DNA of 62,774 nucleotides from Ferrimonas balearica (GCF_019802055.1 NZ_JAHVHW010000013.1:1-62774), one strand, 5' to 3'. Positions 11,382 to 22,892 are shown, numbered from the stretch's first letter. Program-made: numbers and translations. The notes: generated by a model from the letters alone, not told the origin.

Positions 11382-11915
11382 TTAGGATTGCAGCGTATCG
11401 GACAAGCGGCTGAGTTTGCCGCGTACCGATCCGTCGATAACCAGGTCACCAGCAGTGATAATCACGCCAGCAATCAGGTCCGGATTGACGCTGCAGTTCA
11501 GCTTCACTTTGCGTGCCAAACGTTGTTCCAGTGACGCTGCGATATTGGCCTGTTGCTCTTCGCTCAGCTCGACAGCGGATTGCACCTCAGCGGTGATCTC
11601 CTTCTGCCACGCTTCACGCAGTTCAACGAACTGTTGAGCAACCGCCGGCAGCGCTACCAGGCGTCCATTTTCTGCCAGAACCCTGATCAGGTTCTGACCA
11701 TGCTCGTCGACTTGCTCGCCGCCGATCTGGATAAAGATCTCGGCGAGCTGCTCGGCGTTGACCTGACCGGACAGCAGATCAGCTACGGTCTCATTGACCG
11801 CAACTTCGGCCAAAAAGGCCAGCATCTGTGCCCAGTGGTCCACCGCCTGCTTTTCGACAGCAAATTCGAAAGCGGCTTTGGCGTAAGGGCGAGCAACGGT
11901 GGTCAGTTCAGACAT
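11382..11915 (-). CDS. atpH: F1Fo ATP synthase delta subunit
   Basis: Peripheral stalk subunit linking b to the alpha3beta3 head. It is 177 aa and begins [19 protein letters not shown], which is diagnostic of the family. The C-terminal part (ADLLSG early, [36 protein letters not shown] at the end) matches the conserved OSCP/delta signature. It sits between atpF and atpA with short spacers. Confidence 0.98.
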   Translation of the reverse strand: MSELTTVARPYAKAAFEFAVEKQAVDHWAQMLAFLAEVAVNETVADLLSGQVNAEQLAEIFIQIGGEQVDEHGQNLIRVLAENGRLVALPAVAQQFVELREAWQKEITAEVQSAVELSEEQQANIAASLEQRLARKVKLNCSVNPDLIAGVIITAGDLVIDGSVRGKLSRLSDTLQS

Positions 11916-11933
11916 TTAGCCCTCTCCCTTTGC

Positions 11934-12404
11934 TTACAGCTCCGCAGCCAGCTTTTCGACAATGTCACTGTGCGCGTCGGCATCAATGGAACGCTGAAGG
12001 ATCTTCTCGGCGCCCACGACAGCCAGAGTGGCTACCTGAGCACGCAGTTGATCCCGAGCGCGGTTACGTTCGGCGTCAATTTCCGCATGGCCTTGGGCGA
12101 TGATCTTGGCGCGGACAGCTTCGGCTTCTGCCTTCGCTTCTTCCACGATCTGAGCACCACGTTTGTTGGCCTGTTCGATGATCTCAGCCGCTTGTTGCTT
12201 GCCTTCCTTGATCTGATCAGTTGCTTTCTGCTGAGCCAGATCCAAGTCTTTGCTTGCGCGTTCGGCGTTGGCCAGACCGTCAGCAATCTTCTTCTGGCGC
12301 TCTTCGATGGCAGCCAGCAGCGGCGGCCATACGAACTTCATGCAGAACCAAACAAAGATGATGAAGGCGATGGCCTGACCGATAAGGGTCGCGTTGATAC
12401 TCAC
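11934..12404 (-). CDS. atpF: F1Fo ATP synthase b subunit
   Basis: Peripheral stalk subunit. A single N-terminal membrane helix (residues about 6-28: [20 protein letters not shown]) is followed by a long charged amphipathic helix rich in A, E, K and Q. It ends in a [12 protein letters not shown] tail. The length of 156 aa equals the E. coli subunit. It follows atpE after a 77-base gap that shows no additional gene. Confidence 0.97.
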   Translation of the reverse strand: MSINATLIGQAIAFIIFVWFCMKFVWPPLLAAIEERQKKIADGLANAERASKDLDLAQQKATDQIKEGKQQAAEIIEQANKRGAQIVEEAKAEAEAVRAKIIAQGHAEIDAERNRARDQLRAQVATLAVVGAEKILQRSIDADAHSDIVEKLAAEL

Positions 12405-12481
12405 AACGGCATCTCCTCTCTAATCCAAAGCAAGTTTCGCCAACTGGCGAAACCCTTAATTGCTATTGCGGATAGGGGGCC

Positions 12482-12724
<243 letters not shown>

Positions 12725-12754
12725 CTAACGAAAAAATTATTATTTGCCAGATTC

Positions 12755-13579
<825 letters not shown>

Positions 13580-13594
13580 TCATCCCAATTGTTT

Positions 13595-13975
13595 TTATTT
13601 GAAAAACAAAGGTGCTGCCCAATGTGCCATCAACGCCCCGATGTAGCCGACGAACAGGGCGCCTGGGTATGCCAGATCTGTCGTGGACAACACGTAGGTG
13701 AACAGCACCATGGTTAGCATCAGTTTGATCGTCACGCCGACGTAGAACAGACCAAGCACGGAAACCGCGTCCCTTGCCCGGACCTTGTAAAACGCCAGTG
13801 TGGCGAACACGAAACTGGGAATGGTGGCGATTGAGCCGCCTTTAGCCGTCAGCATGGCCGCCTCCATTCCCCATATCAGGTAACCTGACCCACTCATCAA
13901 CAACGTCATCCCCAGCTGTGCGAGTACTACTTGGTAGGCCGCACTCCGTCGCTGGCGAGCCAGTTGGCTAATCAA
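13595..13975 (-). CDS. atpI: ATP synthase subunit I (AtpI)
   Basis: Small four-helix membrane protein at the head of atp operons, thought to assist assembly of the c-ring or Fo. Four hydrophobic stretches are visible, ending VGYIGALMAHWAAPLFFK. No ATG exists near the N-terminus. A TTG at 13975 with GGAG nine bases upstream gives 126 aa (start LISQLARQRR), matching the family length. A TTG at 14017 would add 14 residues. The start is uncertain, the identity is not. Confidence 0.85.
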   Translation of the reverse strand: MISQLARQRRSAAYQVVLAQLGMTLLMSGSGYLIWGMEAAMLTAKGGSIATIPSFVFATLAFYKVRARDAVSVLGLFYVGVTIKLMLTMVLFTYVLSTTDLAYPGALFVGYIGALMAHWAAPLFFK

Positions 13976-14047
13976 TGAATCAAGCTCCGCTGAGTTTTTA
14001 TGGAAAAAAATCGGCAATAGCCGATTTCCACCTTAAAAGCCTGCGAA

Positions 14048-14075
14048 AGTATACCGGGTTGGAGGTCGGATGCAA
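14048..14075 (-). promoter_or_regulatory. Promoter of the atp operon
   Basis: Minus-strand -35 TTGCAT (14070-14075), 16-bp spacer and -10 TATACT (14048-14053), about 70 bases before the atpI start. It lies in the 284-base parB-atpI interval, the only sizeable gap in this minus-strand run. The rest of that gap is AT-rich and holds no gene. Confidence 0.6.
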
Positions 14076-14259
14076 CTTAGCCGATGGTGGGCAAGTGTGA
14101 TCCATGGCACGGGAGAAAGACATAATTCGACCTGCGTATCACACAAAAACACAAGCGAATGAGTGGTAAGGGATTTTTAGCGATATTTTTTCGGAATCAA
14201 AGGAAATTTGACCGGAAAAGAGGAAAATTTCAGTTCCATCCCCTCCGGTCTGCGAACAA

Positions 14260-15162
14260 TTAACGCTCAACCAACTCCGGAGCCAGTTTGACCAGGATCC
14301 CATCCAGCTGATCCAGGTCCGTGTAATTGATCACAAGTTTGCCTTTGCCCTTGTTGCCGTGATTGATGGCAACCTGCGCGCCCAGGCGCTCGGTCAGCTG
14401 CTCAGCCAACCGGACAATGTCCGGATCCGGCTGTTTAGGGGTCGCGACGGGGGCGGGCTCCAATAACTTCTGAACCAGCTTCTCCGTTTCGCGAACCGTC
14501 AGTTCTTTGCCAGCAACCTGACGGGCAGCCAGAGTTTGGGCATCACCATTCAGAGCCAGCAGAGCCCGGGCATGGCCCATATCAATATCGCCATGCTCCA
14601 GCAGGGTTTTGACCTCTTCGTTGAGGCTGTTGAGGCGCATCAGGTTGGTGACTGTCGCGCGGGATTTACCCACCGCTTCCGCCACCTGAGCATGAGTTAA
14701 CTCAAACTCATCAGCCAGACGCTTCAGGGCAATCGCCTCTTCCATGGCGTTGAGGTCTTCACGCTGAATGTTTTCAATCAGGGCGATGGCGACGGCCGCG
14801 TTGTCCTCGACCTGCTTGATCAGACAGGGAACCGTATCCAGACCAGCCATCTGGGCGGCACGCCAGCGGCGCTCACCCGCGATGATCTCGTAGCGGTCGC
14901 CCGCCAGTTGCCGAACAATGATGGGCTGAATCACGCCCTGGGCTTTGATGGAGCTGGCCAGCTCCTCCAGCGCCTCGTCGGACATATCGCGGCGGGGCTG
15001 GTATACCCCGCGGCGCAGCGCCTCAACCGGCAACTGAGACAAGCCATCACGACTCTGAGGCGCCGCTGGCGCCTCAGGACCGGGTTGACGCTGGGCTACC
15101 GCCTGGCTGCCACCGAGCAGGGCATCCAGCCCTTTTCCTAATCCACGTTTTTTCGGGGACAT
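14260..15162 (-). CDS. parB: Chromosome-partitioning protein ParB (Spo0J)
   Basis: CTP-dependent DNA clamp that loads at parS and, with ParA, separates origins. It is 300 aa. The basic start MSPKKRGLGKGLDALLG is typical, followed by the ParB/Srx CTPase box (QPRRDMSDEALEELASSIK, AGERRWRAAQMAGLDTVPC, ENIQREDLNAMEEA). The HTH parS reader follows (THAQVAEAVGKSRATVTNLMRL), then a C-terminal dimerisation domain. Three matching parS-like sites lie at 27308, 29880 and 36223. parB follows parA by 10 bases. Confidence 0.98.
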   Translation of the reverse strand: MSPKKRGLGKGLDALLGGSQAVAQRQPGPEAPAAPQSRDGLSQLPVEALRRGVYQPRRDMSDEALEELASSIKAQGVIQPIIVRQLAGDRYEIIAGERRWRAAQMAGLDTVPCLIKQVEDNAAVAIALIENIQREDLNAMEEAIALKRLADEFELTHAQVAEAVGKSRATVTNLMRLNSLNEEVKTLLEHGDIDMGHARALLALNGDAQTLAARQVAGKELTVRETEKLVQKLLEPAPVATPKQPDPDIVRLAEQLTERLGAQVAINHGNKGKGKLVINYTDLDQLDGILVKLAPELVER

Positions 15163-15172
15163 CTGATTCCTC

Positions 15173-15967
15173 TTAAGCCTGTTCGGTCTCGGTCACCCGG
15201 GCAGATTCTGCCCGGCGCAGCATCTCACCGGCCAACGCCAGATAGGCCTTGGCCCCCGCGCTGCTCTTGTCGTAGTACATCGCCGGAGCGCCAAAACTTG
15301 GGGCTTCAGCCAGACGGACATTGCGCGGGATGACGGTCCGGTACACCTTGTCGCCAAAGTGCTGCTTGAGCTGGTCAGATACGTCGTTGGCCAGTCGGTT
15401 GCGAGGGTCGTACATGGTGCGCAGGATCCCCTCGATGGTGAGTCTGGGGTTCACTACCTGAGCCAGTTTGCCAATGGTGTCCATCAGCGCCGTCAGCCCT
15501 TCCAGGGCGTAATACTCGCACTGCATCGGGATCACTACGGAGTCCGCAGCACCCATCGCGTTGACGGTCAGCATGTTCAGCGAAGGTGGGCAGTCGATGA
15601 AAATGTAATCGTACTTATCCAGTATCGGTGCCAGGGCGTTGCGCAGACGAACTTCCCGGGCAAAGAACTCCATCAGTTTGATCTCTGCGGCGGTCACGTC
15701 AGCGTTGGCGGCAATCAGGTCATACTTGCCGCTGGTGTCACGAACGATCACCTCATCAGCAGGTTTGTCGTCCACCAGCAGTTCATAGGCGGTGTTCTCC
15801 ACCTCGTATTTGTCCACGCCGCTGCCCATGGTGGCATTGCCCTGGGGATCCAGATCGATCAACAGCACCTTACGCCGGGTCGCGGCCATGGATGCCGCCA
15901 GGTTGATGCTGGTGGTGGTTTTACCCACGCCACCTTTCTGGTTTGCAATCGCGATCACTTTTGCCAC
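15173..15967 (-). CDS. parA: Chromosome-partitioning ATPase ParA (Soj)
   Basis: Deviant Walker ATPase that moves ParB-parS complexes over the nucleoid. It starts with GTG (15967), giving MAKVIAIANQKGGVGKTTTS with the KGGVGKTT motif at residues 11-18. Walker A' LIDLDPQGNAT and B FIDCPPSLNML follow. It is 264 aa and lacks an N-terminal HTH, so it is the chromosomal Soj type and not a plasmid ParA with autorepressor domain. It lies ten bases after rsmG in the order mnmG-rsmG-parA-parB. Confidence 0.98.
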   Translation of the reverse strand: MAKVIAIANQKGGVGKTTTSINLAASMAATRRKVLLIDLDPQGNATMGSGVDKYEVENTAYELLVDDKPADEVIVRDTSGKYDLIAANADVTAAEIKLMEFFAREVRLRNALAPILDKYDYIFIDCPPSLNMLTVNAMGAADSVVIPMQCEYYALEGLTALMDTIGKLAQVVNPRLTIEGILRTMYDPRNRLANDVSDQLKQHFGDKVYRTVIPRNVRLAEAPSFGAPAMYYDKSSAGAKAYLALAGEMLRRAESARVTETEQA

Positions 15968-15977
15968 TGCAGTTCCC

Positions 15978-16601
15978 TCAATCCACTTTTTTGACTTGTA
16001 CCAGGTGACGCTGAGCGTCCAGCCCGGGCACCTTCAACACCACGGTATTTTGCACCTGGAACTGGGCGGGGATCGCCTTCAGTTCCTCTTCATCCAGTTG
16101 CCCCTTGAGGGCCAGGAAATGACCCTGCTCTGCCGGCAGATGGGCGCACCAGGTCAGCATATCCTGAAGCGAAGCAAACGCCCGGCTCAGAACAGCATCA
16201 AACTTCTGCTCCGGCTGATAGGCTTCCACCCGGCTTTCTACGGCAGTCACATTGGTCAGTCCCAGGGAATGGATCACCTGGCGGATAAACCGAATCCGTT
16301 TGCCCAGGCTATCAAGCAAAACGAACTCTTTGTCAGGGTTGCAGATCGCCAGAGGCAATCCGGGCAATCCTGGACCGGTTCCCACATCGATAAAACGACG
16401 GCCCTGCAGATGGGGGCCGACGACAATGCTGTCCAGAATATGCTTCTCAAGCATATCCATGGGATCCCGAACCGAGGTGAGGTTGTACGCCTTATTCCAC
16501 TTGTCCAGCATCTGCACCAGCTCAACCAGCTGGGCCTGTTGCTCGGCACTGACAGTAAGACCACTTTGGTTAATCAGGGTCGACAGGCGTTTCGCCAACA
16601 C
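15978..16601 (-). CDS. rsmG: 16S rRNA m7G527 methyltransferase RsmG (GidB)
   Basis: SAM-dependent methylation of G527 in 16S rRNA. The SAM-binding loop [17 protein letters not shown] and the conserved [13 protein letters not shown] and HILDSIVV motifs are clear. It is 207 aa and begins with GTG at 16601. An AGGGGAA Shine-Dalgarno stretch lies upstream. An adjacent TTG at 16598 is possible, but the alignment to the E. coli MLNKLS start favours 16601. Confidence 0.96.
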   Translation of the reverse strand: MLAKRLSTLINQSGLTVSAEQQAQLVELVQMLDKWNKAYNLTSVRDPMDMLEKHILDSIVVGPHLQGRRFIDVGTGPGLPGLPLAICNPDKEFVLLDSLGKRIRFIRQVIHSLGLTNVTAVESRVEAYQPEQKFDAVLSRAFASLQDMLTWCAHLPAEQGHFLALKGQLDEEELKAIPAQFQVQNTVVLKVPGLDAQRHLVQVKKVD

Positions 16602-16693
16602 GGAAGGGTTCCCCTAAGAAAAGAGTTTAAAGAGTCATTATGAAGGCCGCGGCAGAGCATGGGAAGCCCTGCCGCGAGCCTGAGACAGCGCGA

Positions 16694-18583
16694 TTAAGCG
16701 CTCTTGCGAAGCAGACCGTGTTTTTTCAGGTAAACCAGCAGCAGAGAGATCGCCGCCGGAGTCACGCCGGAGATGCGGGAAGCACTGCCCAGGGTTTCCG
16801 GCTTGTGCTCCATCAGTTTGGCCACCACCTCGTTGGACAGGCCTTTCACCTGACGGTAATCCAGATCCAGAGGCAGAGCCGTTTGCTCATGACGGCGGGC
16901 TTTTTCGATCTCGTCTTTCTGACGCTCGATGTAGCCAGCGTACTTCACCTGGATCTCCACCTGCTCAGCAGCCTGCTCATTGTCCAGTGTCGGGCCGAGC
17001 TCCTCAACCGCCATGATCTGGCCATAGCTGAGTTCAGGACGACGCAACAGCTCTTCAAGATTGGCTTCCCGGGCCAGGGGCGACTTCAGCAGAGGGTTAA
17101 GCGCTTCAGCCGCAGCGCTGTCTTTCTGTACCCAGGTACTGCGCAGGCGTTGACGCTCCAGCTCGATCGCTTCCACCTTGGCGTTAAACTTGGCCCAACG
17201 CTCATCGTCCACCAGCCCCATCTCCCGACCGATCTCAGTCAGACGCAGATCCGCATTGTCTTCACGCAGCAGCAAACGGTGCTCAGCGCGGGAGGTGAAC
17301 ATGCGGTAAGGCTCCTGGGTACCGAGGGTGGAAAGATCATCCACCAGTACACCCAGATAGGCCTGGTCACGACGTGGGGCCCAGCCTGCTTCACCACGGA
17401 CGCGGCGAGCGGCGTTAAGGCCAGCCAGCAGACCTTGTGCACCGGCTTCTTCATAGCCGGTAGTGCCGTTGATCTGGCCGGCAAAGAACAGCCCTTCAAG
17501 GAACTTGCTCTCCAGCGAGGCTTTCAGATCACGCGGATCAAAGAAATCGTACTCGATGGCATAACCGGGACGCAGGATCCGGGCTTGCTCAAACCCTTTG
17601 ATGGAGTGCACCAGCTCCATCTGCACGTCGAAGGGCAGGGAGGTGGAGATCCCATTGGGGTAAATCTCAATGCTGTTCAGGCCTTCCGGCTCGACAAAGA
17701 TCTGGTGAGAGGTTTTGTCGGCAAAACGCATCACCTTGTCTTCAACGGAGGGGCAGTAGCGAGGACCGATCCCTTCGATCACCCCGGTGTACATCGGACT
17801 GCGATCCAGACCGGCACGAATGATCTCGTGGGTACGCTCATTGGTGTGAGTGATGTAACAGGAGATCTGTCTAGGCTGTTCAGACCGGTCACCAATATAG
17901 GAAAACACCGGAGTCGGGTTATCGCCGGGTTGTTCCTGCATCACGGAGAAGTCCAGGGAGCGTGCATCAAGACGCGCTGGGGTACCGGTCTTCAGTCGAT
18001 CGATTCGCAGTGGCAGTTCGCGCAGACGATGAGCCAGTCGAACCGCATTGGTGTCACCGATACGGCCACCGGCATAGTTGTCCATACCGATGTGGATCTT
18101 GCCATCCAGGAAGGTACCCACCGTGAGTACCACCGCTTCAGCGCCAAAGTGGATGCCAGCATCGGTGATAACACCAGTGACCTTATCACCATCAAGGATC
18201 AGATCGTTCACCCCCTGCTGGAAGATCTGCAGGTTGGGCTGATTAAACAGGATCTGTTGGATCGCCTGACGATAAAGGGCCCGATCCGCCTGTGCACGAG
18301 TGGCACGAACGGCAGGACCTTTAGAGGCGTTCAAAGTGCGGAACTGGATACCGGCACGATCGGTAGCGCGTGCCATAGCACCGCCAAGTGCGTCGATCTC
18401 TTTAACCAGATGGCCTTTACCAATACCCCCGATGGCGGGGTTGCAGGACATCTGGCCAAGGGTATCCAGGTTATGGGTCAGCAAAAGGGTGCGGGCCCCG
18501 GTCCGGGCACTGGCTAACGCCGCCTCGGTTCCGGCATGGCCGCCGCCGACCACGATCACATCATAATGTTCCAGCACTCGCAT
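16694..18583 (-). CDS. mnmG: tRNA U34 carboxymethylaminomethyl synthase, FAD subunit MnmG (GidA)
   Basis: With MnmE it installs the cmnm5 group on U34 of several tRNAs. The FAD-binding Rossmann start [17 protein letters not shown] (residues about 8-24), [17 protein letters not shown] and the MnmG signature [15 protein letters not shown] are present. The length of 629 aa equals E. coli MnmG. It flanks oriC on the left, as gidA does in E. coli, and its partner mnmE lies 1 kb to the right. Transcription runs away from the origin. Confidence 0.99.
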   Translation of the reverse strand: MRVLEHYDVIVVGGGHAGTEAALASARTGARTLLLTHNLDTLGQMSCNPAIGGIGKGHLVKEIDALGGAMARATDRAGIQFRTLNASKGPAVRATRAQADRALYRQAIQQILFNQPNLQIFQQGVNDLILDGDKVTGVITDAGIHFGAEAVVLTVGTFLDGKIHIGMDNYAGGRIGDTNAVRLAHRLRELPLRIDRLKTGTPARLDARSLDFSVMQEQPGDNPTPVFSYIGDRSEQPRQISCYITHTNERTHEIIRAGLDRSPMYTGVIEGIGPRYCPSVEDKVMRFADKTSHQIFVEPEGLNSIEIYPNGISTSLPFDVQMELVHSIKGFEQARILRPGYAIEYDFFDPRDLKASLESKFLEGLFFAGQINGTTGYEEAGAQGLLAGLNAARRVRGEAGWAPRRDQAYLGVLVDDLSTLGTQEPYRMFTSRAEHRLLLREDNADLRLTEIGREMGLVDDERWAKFNAKVEAIELERQRLRSTWVQKDSAAAEALNPLLKSPLAREANLEELLRRPELSYGQIMAVEELGPTLDNEQAAEQVEIQVKYAGYIERQKDEIEKARRHEQTALPLDLDYRQVKGLSNEVVAKLMEHKPETLGSASRISGVTPAAISLLLVYLKKHGLLRKSA

Positions 18584-18677
18584 GCGTTGCTACCCTATCG
18601 GTTCTAAAAAAGCGCTGCATTCTATCACCGGTTCTGGCTCTAGAGAAGGTTACTTCTTAACCATTCCGAACTCCCTC

Positions 18678-19000
18678 GATCCCTAATATTTAAAAGATCT
18701 ATTTAAAGATCCTTTATTGATCTTTCTATTAGGGATCCCGATCTCTGTGGACAACCCTCTGAAGCCTAGATATACCAAGGGATCCAGAAGGATCGTATGC
18801 TGTGATCTATAGGCGATCTAATGGGATCAAAACCTGAGGATAGATCGGCTACTTATGCACAGGGGGGGATCGCATCCATTTAGGGGTGGGAATAAAACCC
18901 AGGTTGATCACCGATTGATCCAAATCTATGCACAGATCCCTGTGGTTAGATCCTTGATCTGTGTATAAGGAGGATAGGCTTGTGGAAAGATCCGGATCGG
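18678..19000. other. oriC: Chromosomal replication origin oriC
   Basis: Intergenic region between mnmG and mioC, the same location and layout as E. coli oriC. Three consecutive AT-rich 13-mer-like units start with GATC: GATCTATTTAAAG (18696-18708), GATCCTTTATTGA (18708-18720) and GATCTTTCTATTAG (18719-18732). A DnaA box R1-like TGTGGACAA lies at 18746-18754. Perfect TTATNCACA-type boxes lie at 18853-18861 and, reversed, 18960-18968, with a one-mismatch box at 18926-18934. I count 20 GATC (Dam/SeqA) sites between 18678 and 18998. Replication strand bias of surrounding genes diverges here. The first bases of the interval (18584-18677) are the mnmG upstream region with a possible -10 TAGAAT. Confidence 0.95.
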
Positions 19001-19009
19001 AGAGGGGAG

Positions 19010-19450
19010 TTAGAGCTGTTCCTGCCAATGGCTTAACCAGCTTAGTGCTTGATCTTCAGGGATTTCTGGCGATTGGACATCGATCTTGATTTCATCCACA
19101 AGGGGGATCGCACCCAAGGATCGCAATAGGGGATCAAGCAGATCAAGTGCGCCACAAAAGGTGTCATAGCTGGAATCACCGATCCCACATAGGGCAATCC
19201 TGATCGGACTCAGATCCGGCTGTTGGGTCATGAGAGCCTCATGGAAAGCGTGCAGATTGTCCGGTAATTCGCCCGCGCCATGGGTCGAGGTCACCACCAA
19301 CCAGGACGGAATCGCCTGCAGTTCCTTCAGCTCCGGCTCCTGCGTGGCGGTAACCTGATGCCCGGCTTGTTCCAACTGCGCCTGCAGTTCATCTGCCACA
19401 GCTTCTGCGCCACCCATGGTGGTGCCGATAATAAGGGCGATATGGGCCAT
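19010..19450 (-). CDS. mioC: Flavodoxin-like protein MioC
   Basis: FMN-binding flavodoxin-fold protein. The E. coli homologue flanks oriC and supports biotin synthase activity in vitro. It is 146 aa. The phosphate-binding loop is IIGTTMGGAEAVADEL near residues 7-22, with the later motifs VTSTHGAGELPDN and LCGIGDSSYDTFCG. The gene is transcribed towards oriC. Its 3' half, next to oriC, contains nine GATC tetranucleotides (19051-19216), far more than neighbouring genes, so the coding sequence seems shaped by origin function. Confidence 0.95.
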   Translation of the reverse strand: MAHIALIIGTTMGGAEAVADELQAQLEQAGHQVTATQEPELKELQAIPSWLVVTSTHGAGELPDNLHAFHEALMTQQPDLSPIRIALCGIGDSSYDTFCGALDLLDPLLRSLGAIPLVDEIKIDVQSPEIPEDQALSWLSHWQEQL

Positions 19451-19533
19451 TTAAATCTCCTTGGTGGATAGAGAGGCCTCTTGGCCTGTGGTCATTATTG
19501 TCCTGAGAGAGACGGGGAAATGCCAGGAAAGAA

Positions 19534-19557
19534 AAAGCCCGCCAAGGTGGCGGGCTG
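19534..19557 (-). terminator. Terminator after mnmE
   Basis: AGCCCGCC (19536-19543), 5-base loop, GGCGGGCT (19549-19556). On the minus strand it is followed by TTTTTC. It separates mnmE from mioC. Confidence 0.8.
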
Positions 19558-19576
19558 ATAGCGCAGAGAGGTGGGC

Positions 19577-20944
19577 TTACTTGCCGATACAGAAGGAGGA
19601 GAAGATCCGCCCCAGCAGATCATCGGAGCTGAACTCCCCGGTGATCTCAGCAAGCGCCTGTTGAGCCAGACGCAACTCTTCGGCCAGCAGTTCACCCGCC
19701 ATAAACACCTCCAGCTGCTCTTTGCCCTGCTCAAGATGCGTTGCTGCCAGCTCGAGAGCCTCCAGGTGACGCTGACGCGCCATAAAGCCCCCTTCGGTGG
19801 TGCCCTGGTAGCCCATACAGGCTTTGAGATGCTGTTTCAGTGCTTCCACCCCTTCGCCGGTTTTGGCGCTCAGGCGGAACATCGGGTGGCCAGCGGACTG
19901 CCCGTGGTCCACGTTTTCACCGGTAAGATCGGCCTTGTTGCGGATCAGCGTCAGGCCCATCTCTTTGGGCAGGCGATCCATCAACTCCGGCCAGATCGCT
20001 TGCGGATCGGTGGCATCCGTTTCAGTGCCATCCACCATCAGTAGAACGCGGTCGGCCTGGGCAATCTCGCTCCAGGCGCGCTCAATGCCGATCCGCTCGA
20101 CTTCGTCTGAGGCATCACGCAAACCCGCAGTATCGATGATGTGCAGGGGCATGCCATCGATATGGATATGCTCCCGCAGAACATCGCGGGTTGTGCCCGC
20201 AATGTCGGTAACGATCGCCGATTCCCGACCCGCCAGAGCATTGAGAAGACTGGATTTGCCCGCGTTGGGGCGGCCGGCAATCACCACCTTCATCCCTTCC
20301 CGCATCAACGCGCCCTGACGGGCGCTACGGCGCACTTCAGCCAGTCGGGTTTCAATGGCGGAGAGGTCGCCGGCGATGCGTCCGTCAGAGAGGAAGTCCA
20401 CCTCTTCATCCGGGAAGTCGATGGCCGCTTCTACGTAGATACGCAGATGAGTCAGCTGTTCCACCAACTGATGGATCTGGCCCGAGAACTCCCCCTGAAG
20501 GGACTGCATGGCGCTGCGAACCGCCTGCTCGGAGCTGGCTTCAATCAGGTCGGCAATCGCTTCCGCCTGGGCCAGATCCAGTTTGTCATTCAGGAAAGCG
20601 CGCTCTGAGAACTCGCCGGGTCGGGCGGTACGCAGACCGGGTACTGCAAGAATGCGGCGGATCAGCATATCCAGAACCACCGGGCCACCGTGGCCCTGGA
20701 GTTCCAGAACGTCTTCGCCAGTAAAGGAGTTTGGCCCTTTGAACATCAGGGCGATGCCCTGATCCAGAATCTGGCCGTGCTCATCTTTGAATGGCAGGTA
20801 TTCGGCGTAGCGGGTTTTGGGGATTTTTCCCAGTACCTGCATTGCTACGGTTTCCGCCAATGGGCCGGAGACCCGGACAATCCCAACCCCGCCCTGACCG
20901 GGCGCGGTGGCCTGGGCCACGATGGTGTCCTGATGATCAGTCAT
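19577..20944 (-). CDS. mnmE: tRNA modification GTPase MnmE (TrmE)
   Basis: GTPase partner of MnmG in U34 modification. The N-terminal formyl-THF-binding domain ([21 protein letters not shown]) precedes a helical domain with an inserted G domain: G1 [15 protein letters not shown]2/G3 DIAGTTRD and DTAGLRD, G4 NKADL. The C-terminal CIGK box ends the protein (FCIGK), with its catalytic cysteine. It is 455 aa. It follows yidC across a terminator-like hairpin, so transcription from the rpmH operon may be attenuated before it. Confidence 0.98.
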   Translation of the reverse strand: MTDHQDTIVAQATAPGQGGVGIVRVSGPLAETVAMQVLGKIPKTRYAEYLPFKDEHGQILDQGIALMFKGPNSFTGEDVLELQGHGGPVVLDMLIRRILAVPGLRTARPGEFSERAFLNDKLDLAQAEAIADLIEASSEQAVRSAMQSLQGEFSGQIHQLVEQLTHLRIYVEAAIDFPDEEVDFLSDGRIAGDLSAIETRLAEVRRSARQGALMREGMKVVIAGRPNAGKSSLLNALAGRESAIVTDIAGTTRDVLREHIHIDGMPLHIIDTAGLRDASDEVERIGIERAWSEIAQADRVLLMVDGTETDATDPQAIWPELMDRLPKEMGLTLIRNKADLTGENVDHGQSAGHPMFRLSAKTGEGVEALKQHLKACMGYQGTTEGGFMARQRHLEALELAATHLEQGKEQLEVFMAGELLAEELRLAQQALAEITGEFSSDDLLGRIFSSFCIGK

Positions 20945-20980
20945 ACAATTACGTTCGGATGGTTTGTGGCAAGTGTACTA

Positions 20981-21008
20981 AAAAAGAAGGCGGCGCAAGC
21001 GCCGCCTC
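20981..21008 (-). terminator. Terminator after yidC
   Basis: GGCGGCG (20989-20995), loop CAAG, CGCCGCC (21000-21006). On the minus strand it is followed by TTCTTTTTT. It lies between the yidC stop and mnmE. Confidence 0.75.
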
Positions 21009-21014
21009 TCAGGG

Positions 21015-22634
21015 TTATTTCAGACCCTGTTTCTCCAGGGACCGGTAGATGAACAACTGCTGGGCAATCGCCACCAGGTTACCGACCAACCAGTACAGTA
21101 CCAGACCGGACGGGAACCACAGGAAGAACACGGTGAACATGACCGGCATGTACTGCATGATCTTCTGCTGCATCGGATCCATGGTGGCCATGGTCGGCTG
21201 CATCTTCTGCATCGCGAACATGGAGATACCCATCAGGATAGGCAGTACGTAGTAGGGATCCTTCACGGAAAGGTCAGTGATCCAGCCAAAGAAGGGCGCG
21301 TGGCGCAGTTCCACACTCTCCAGCAGTACCCAGTAGAAGGCGATGAAGATCGGGAACTGAAGCAGCAGCGGCAGACAGCCGCCCATAGGGTTCACCTTCT
21401 CCTTCTGGTACAGCTCCATCATGGCCTGACTCATGCGCTGGCGATCGTCACCAAAGCGCTCTTTCAGGTCAGCCAGTTTCGGCTGCAGCTTGCGCATCTT
21501 CGCCATGGAGGTGTACTGCGCTTTGGTCAGCGGGTACATGAAACCACGGATAATCAGAGTCATCAGGATGATGGCCACACCCCAGTTGCTCACCAGGCTC
21601 TGCAGGAACATCAGCAGGCTGTGCAGCGGCTGGGCAATGAACCAGAGCCAACCGTAATCCACCACCAGGTTCAGGGTGGGGGAGAGGGCAGACAGGGCTT
21701 CCTGGTTCTTCGGACCTACGTACAGGGTTGCGCCCATGGTTTGTTCAGCACCCGCAGCGATCTGTACTGCCGGTTGCTTCACGCCGATGATGGCATCGCC
21801 ACCAACCACGTTGGAGTAGATGTCGTTGCTGCTGTCAGCAGAAGGAACCCAGGCAGAAACGAAGTAGTGCTGCAGCATGGCGATCCAGCCGCCCTGAGTG
21901 CGCTCAGCCAGGTTGTTCTTCTCCATCTTGTCGAAGGCGTACTTCTCATAGCGGGTATCCGCTGTGGAGTAGGCGCCACCGCGATAGGTCGGCATCATCA
22001 TGCTGCCTTCGCTCTGACCGATGGTTTGTTTCAGTTGGCTGTACATCTGCACCTGGATCGGCGCACCGCTGTCGTTCTTAACAACGTAATCCACACGGAC
22101 GTCGTAATGACCGCGAGTAAAGGTGTAACGCTTCTCAAACTGAACGCCATTGGCGTCAGTGTAGATCAGCGGTACCACCAGGGTGTCCTGGCCTTCCTTC
22201 ATTTGGAAATCGTTGCCCTGCACCTGGTAAACCGGGCGCTGGCCGCTGGCGTGCGGGCCATTGAGACCAATCAGACCGCTCTGGGCGATGTAGGAGAAAC
22301 CGCTTTCGTTCTCCAGAATGGTCAGCGCTTCTTCGCCACCCTGCTCAACCTTGTACTCAGGCAGAGACGCAAACACCACATCGCCGCCGGTGGCGTCGAT
22401 GGTCACATTCAGAGTGTCGGTTTTTACCTGGATCAGTCGATCAGAAACCGTTTCACCGGAAGGTGCCTGGGAGTTGGTCGCGGATTGCGGAACATCATTA
22501 GCCTTATCTGCGGTAGCCACGGTCTGGCTGGCCGGAGTTTCAGCTTGCGGGGCTTGATCCAGCGTCCACTGTTGCCACAGCAGGAAGCTGACAAACAGCA
22601 GTCCGATAAGGATTAAATTACGTTGAGAATCCAT
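21015..22634 (-). CDS. yidC: Membrane protein insertase YidC
   Basis: Inserts and folds inner-membrane proteins, alone or with SecYEG. An N-terminal signal anchor ([17 protein letters not shown]) precedes a large periplasmic beta-domain. The C-terminal 60KD_IMP core has five helices ([61 protein letters not shown]). It is 539 aa. It sits 3 bases after yidD in the rpmH-rnpA-yidD-yidC order conserved in gammaproteobacteria. Confidence 0.99.
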   Translation of the reverse strand: MDSQRNLILIGLLFVSFLLWQQWTLDQAPQAETPASQTVATADKANDVPQSATNSQAPSGETVSDRLIQVKTDTLNVTIDATGGDVVFASLPEYKVEQGGEEALTILENESGFSYIAQSGLIGLNGPHASGQRPVYQVQGNDFQMKEGQDTLVVPLIYTDANGVQFEKRYTFTRGHYDVRVDYVVKNDSGAPIQVQMYSQLKQTIGQSEGSMMMPTYRGGAYSTADTRYEKYAFDKMEKNNLAERTQGGWIAMLQHYFVSAWVPSADSSNDIYSNVVGGDAIIGVKQPAVQIAAGAEQTMGATLYVGPKNQEALSALSPTLNLVVDYGWLWFIAQPLHSLLMFLQSLVSNWGVAIILMTLIIRGFMYPLTKAQYTSMAKMRKLQPKLADLKERFGDDRQRMSQAMMELYQKEKVNPMGGCLPLLLQFPIFIAFYWVLLESVELRHAPFFGWITDLSVKDPYYVLPILMGISMFAMQKMQPTMATMDPMQQKIMQYMPVMFTVFFLWFPSGLVLYWLVGNLVAIAQQLFIYRSLEKQGLK

Positions 22635-22637
22635 AGG

Positions 22638-22892
22638 TTATTGATCTCGGCCTCGTTTGGCGGGTGGTACCGGGTCAATGCCGCCCGGATGCAAAGGGTG
22701 ACATTTTAGTATGCGGCGGATGGCTAACCAACTCCCATAAAGCACGCCATGGTGAGAAATTGCACCAATGGCGTAATGAGAGCAGCTGGGAGAGAAGCGG
22801 CAACTGGGACCCAGAAGGGGACTTATCCCTTTCTGGTAACCCTTGACCAGTAGGATCAGGACTCGTTGCAGCGGCGAGAGAGCTTGCGCCAT
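22638..22892 (-). CDS. yidD: Membrane protein insertion efficiency factor YidD
   Basis: Small protein (84 aa) that improves YidC-dependent insertion in E. coli. The family core [21 protein letters not shown] and [13 protein letters not shown] is unmistakable. An N-terminal amphipathic segment ([14 protein letters not shown]) would associate with the membrane. It overlaps the 3' end of rnpA by 37 bases, in a different frame. Confidence 0.96.
   Translation of the reverse strand: MAQALSPLQRVLILLVKGYQKGISPLLGPSCRFSPSCSHYAIGAISHHGVLYGSWLAIRRILKCHPLHPGGIDPVPPAKRGRDQ

Noticed and set aside
9835-11385. 516-codon open frame opposite atpA
   Set aside because: Antisense shadow of atpA with no recognisable protein family.
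13595-14017. atpI extended to the TTG at 14017
   Set aside because: The extension has no Shine-Dalgarno at a good distance and adds residues before the usual family start; it is kept only as an alternative.
16640-18517. 625-codon open frame opposite mnmG
   Set aside because: Antisense shadow; mnmG is full length with all motifs on the other strand.
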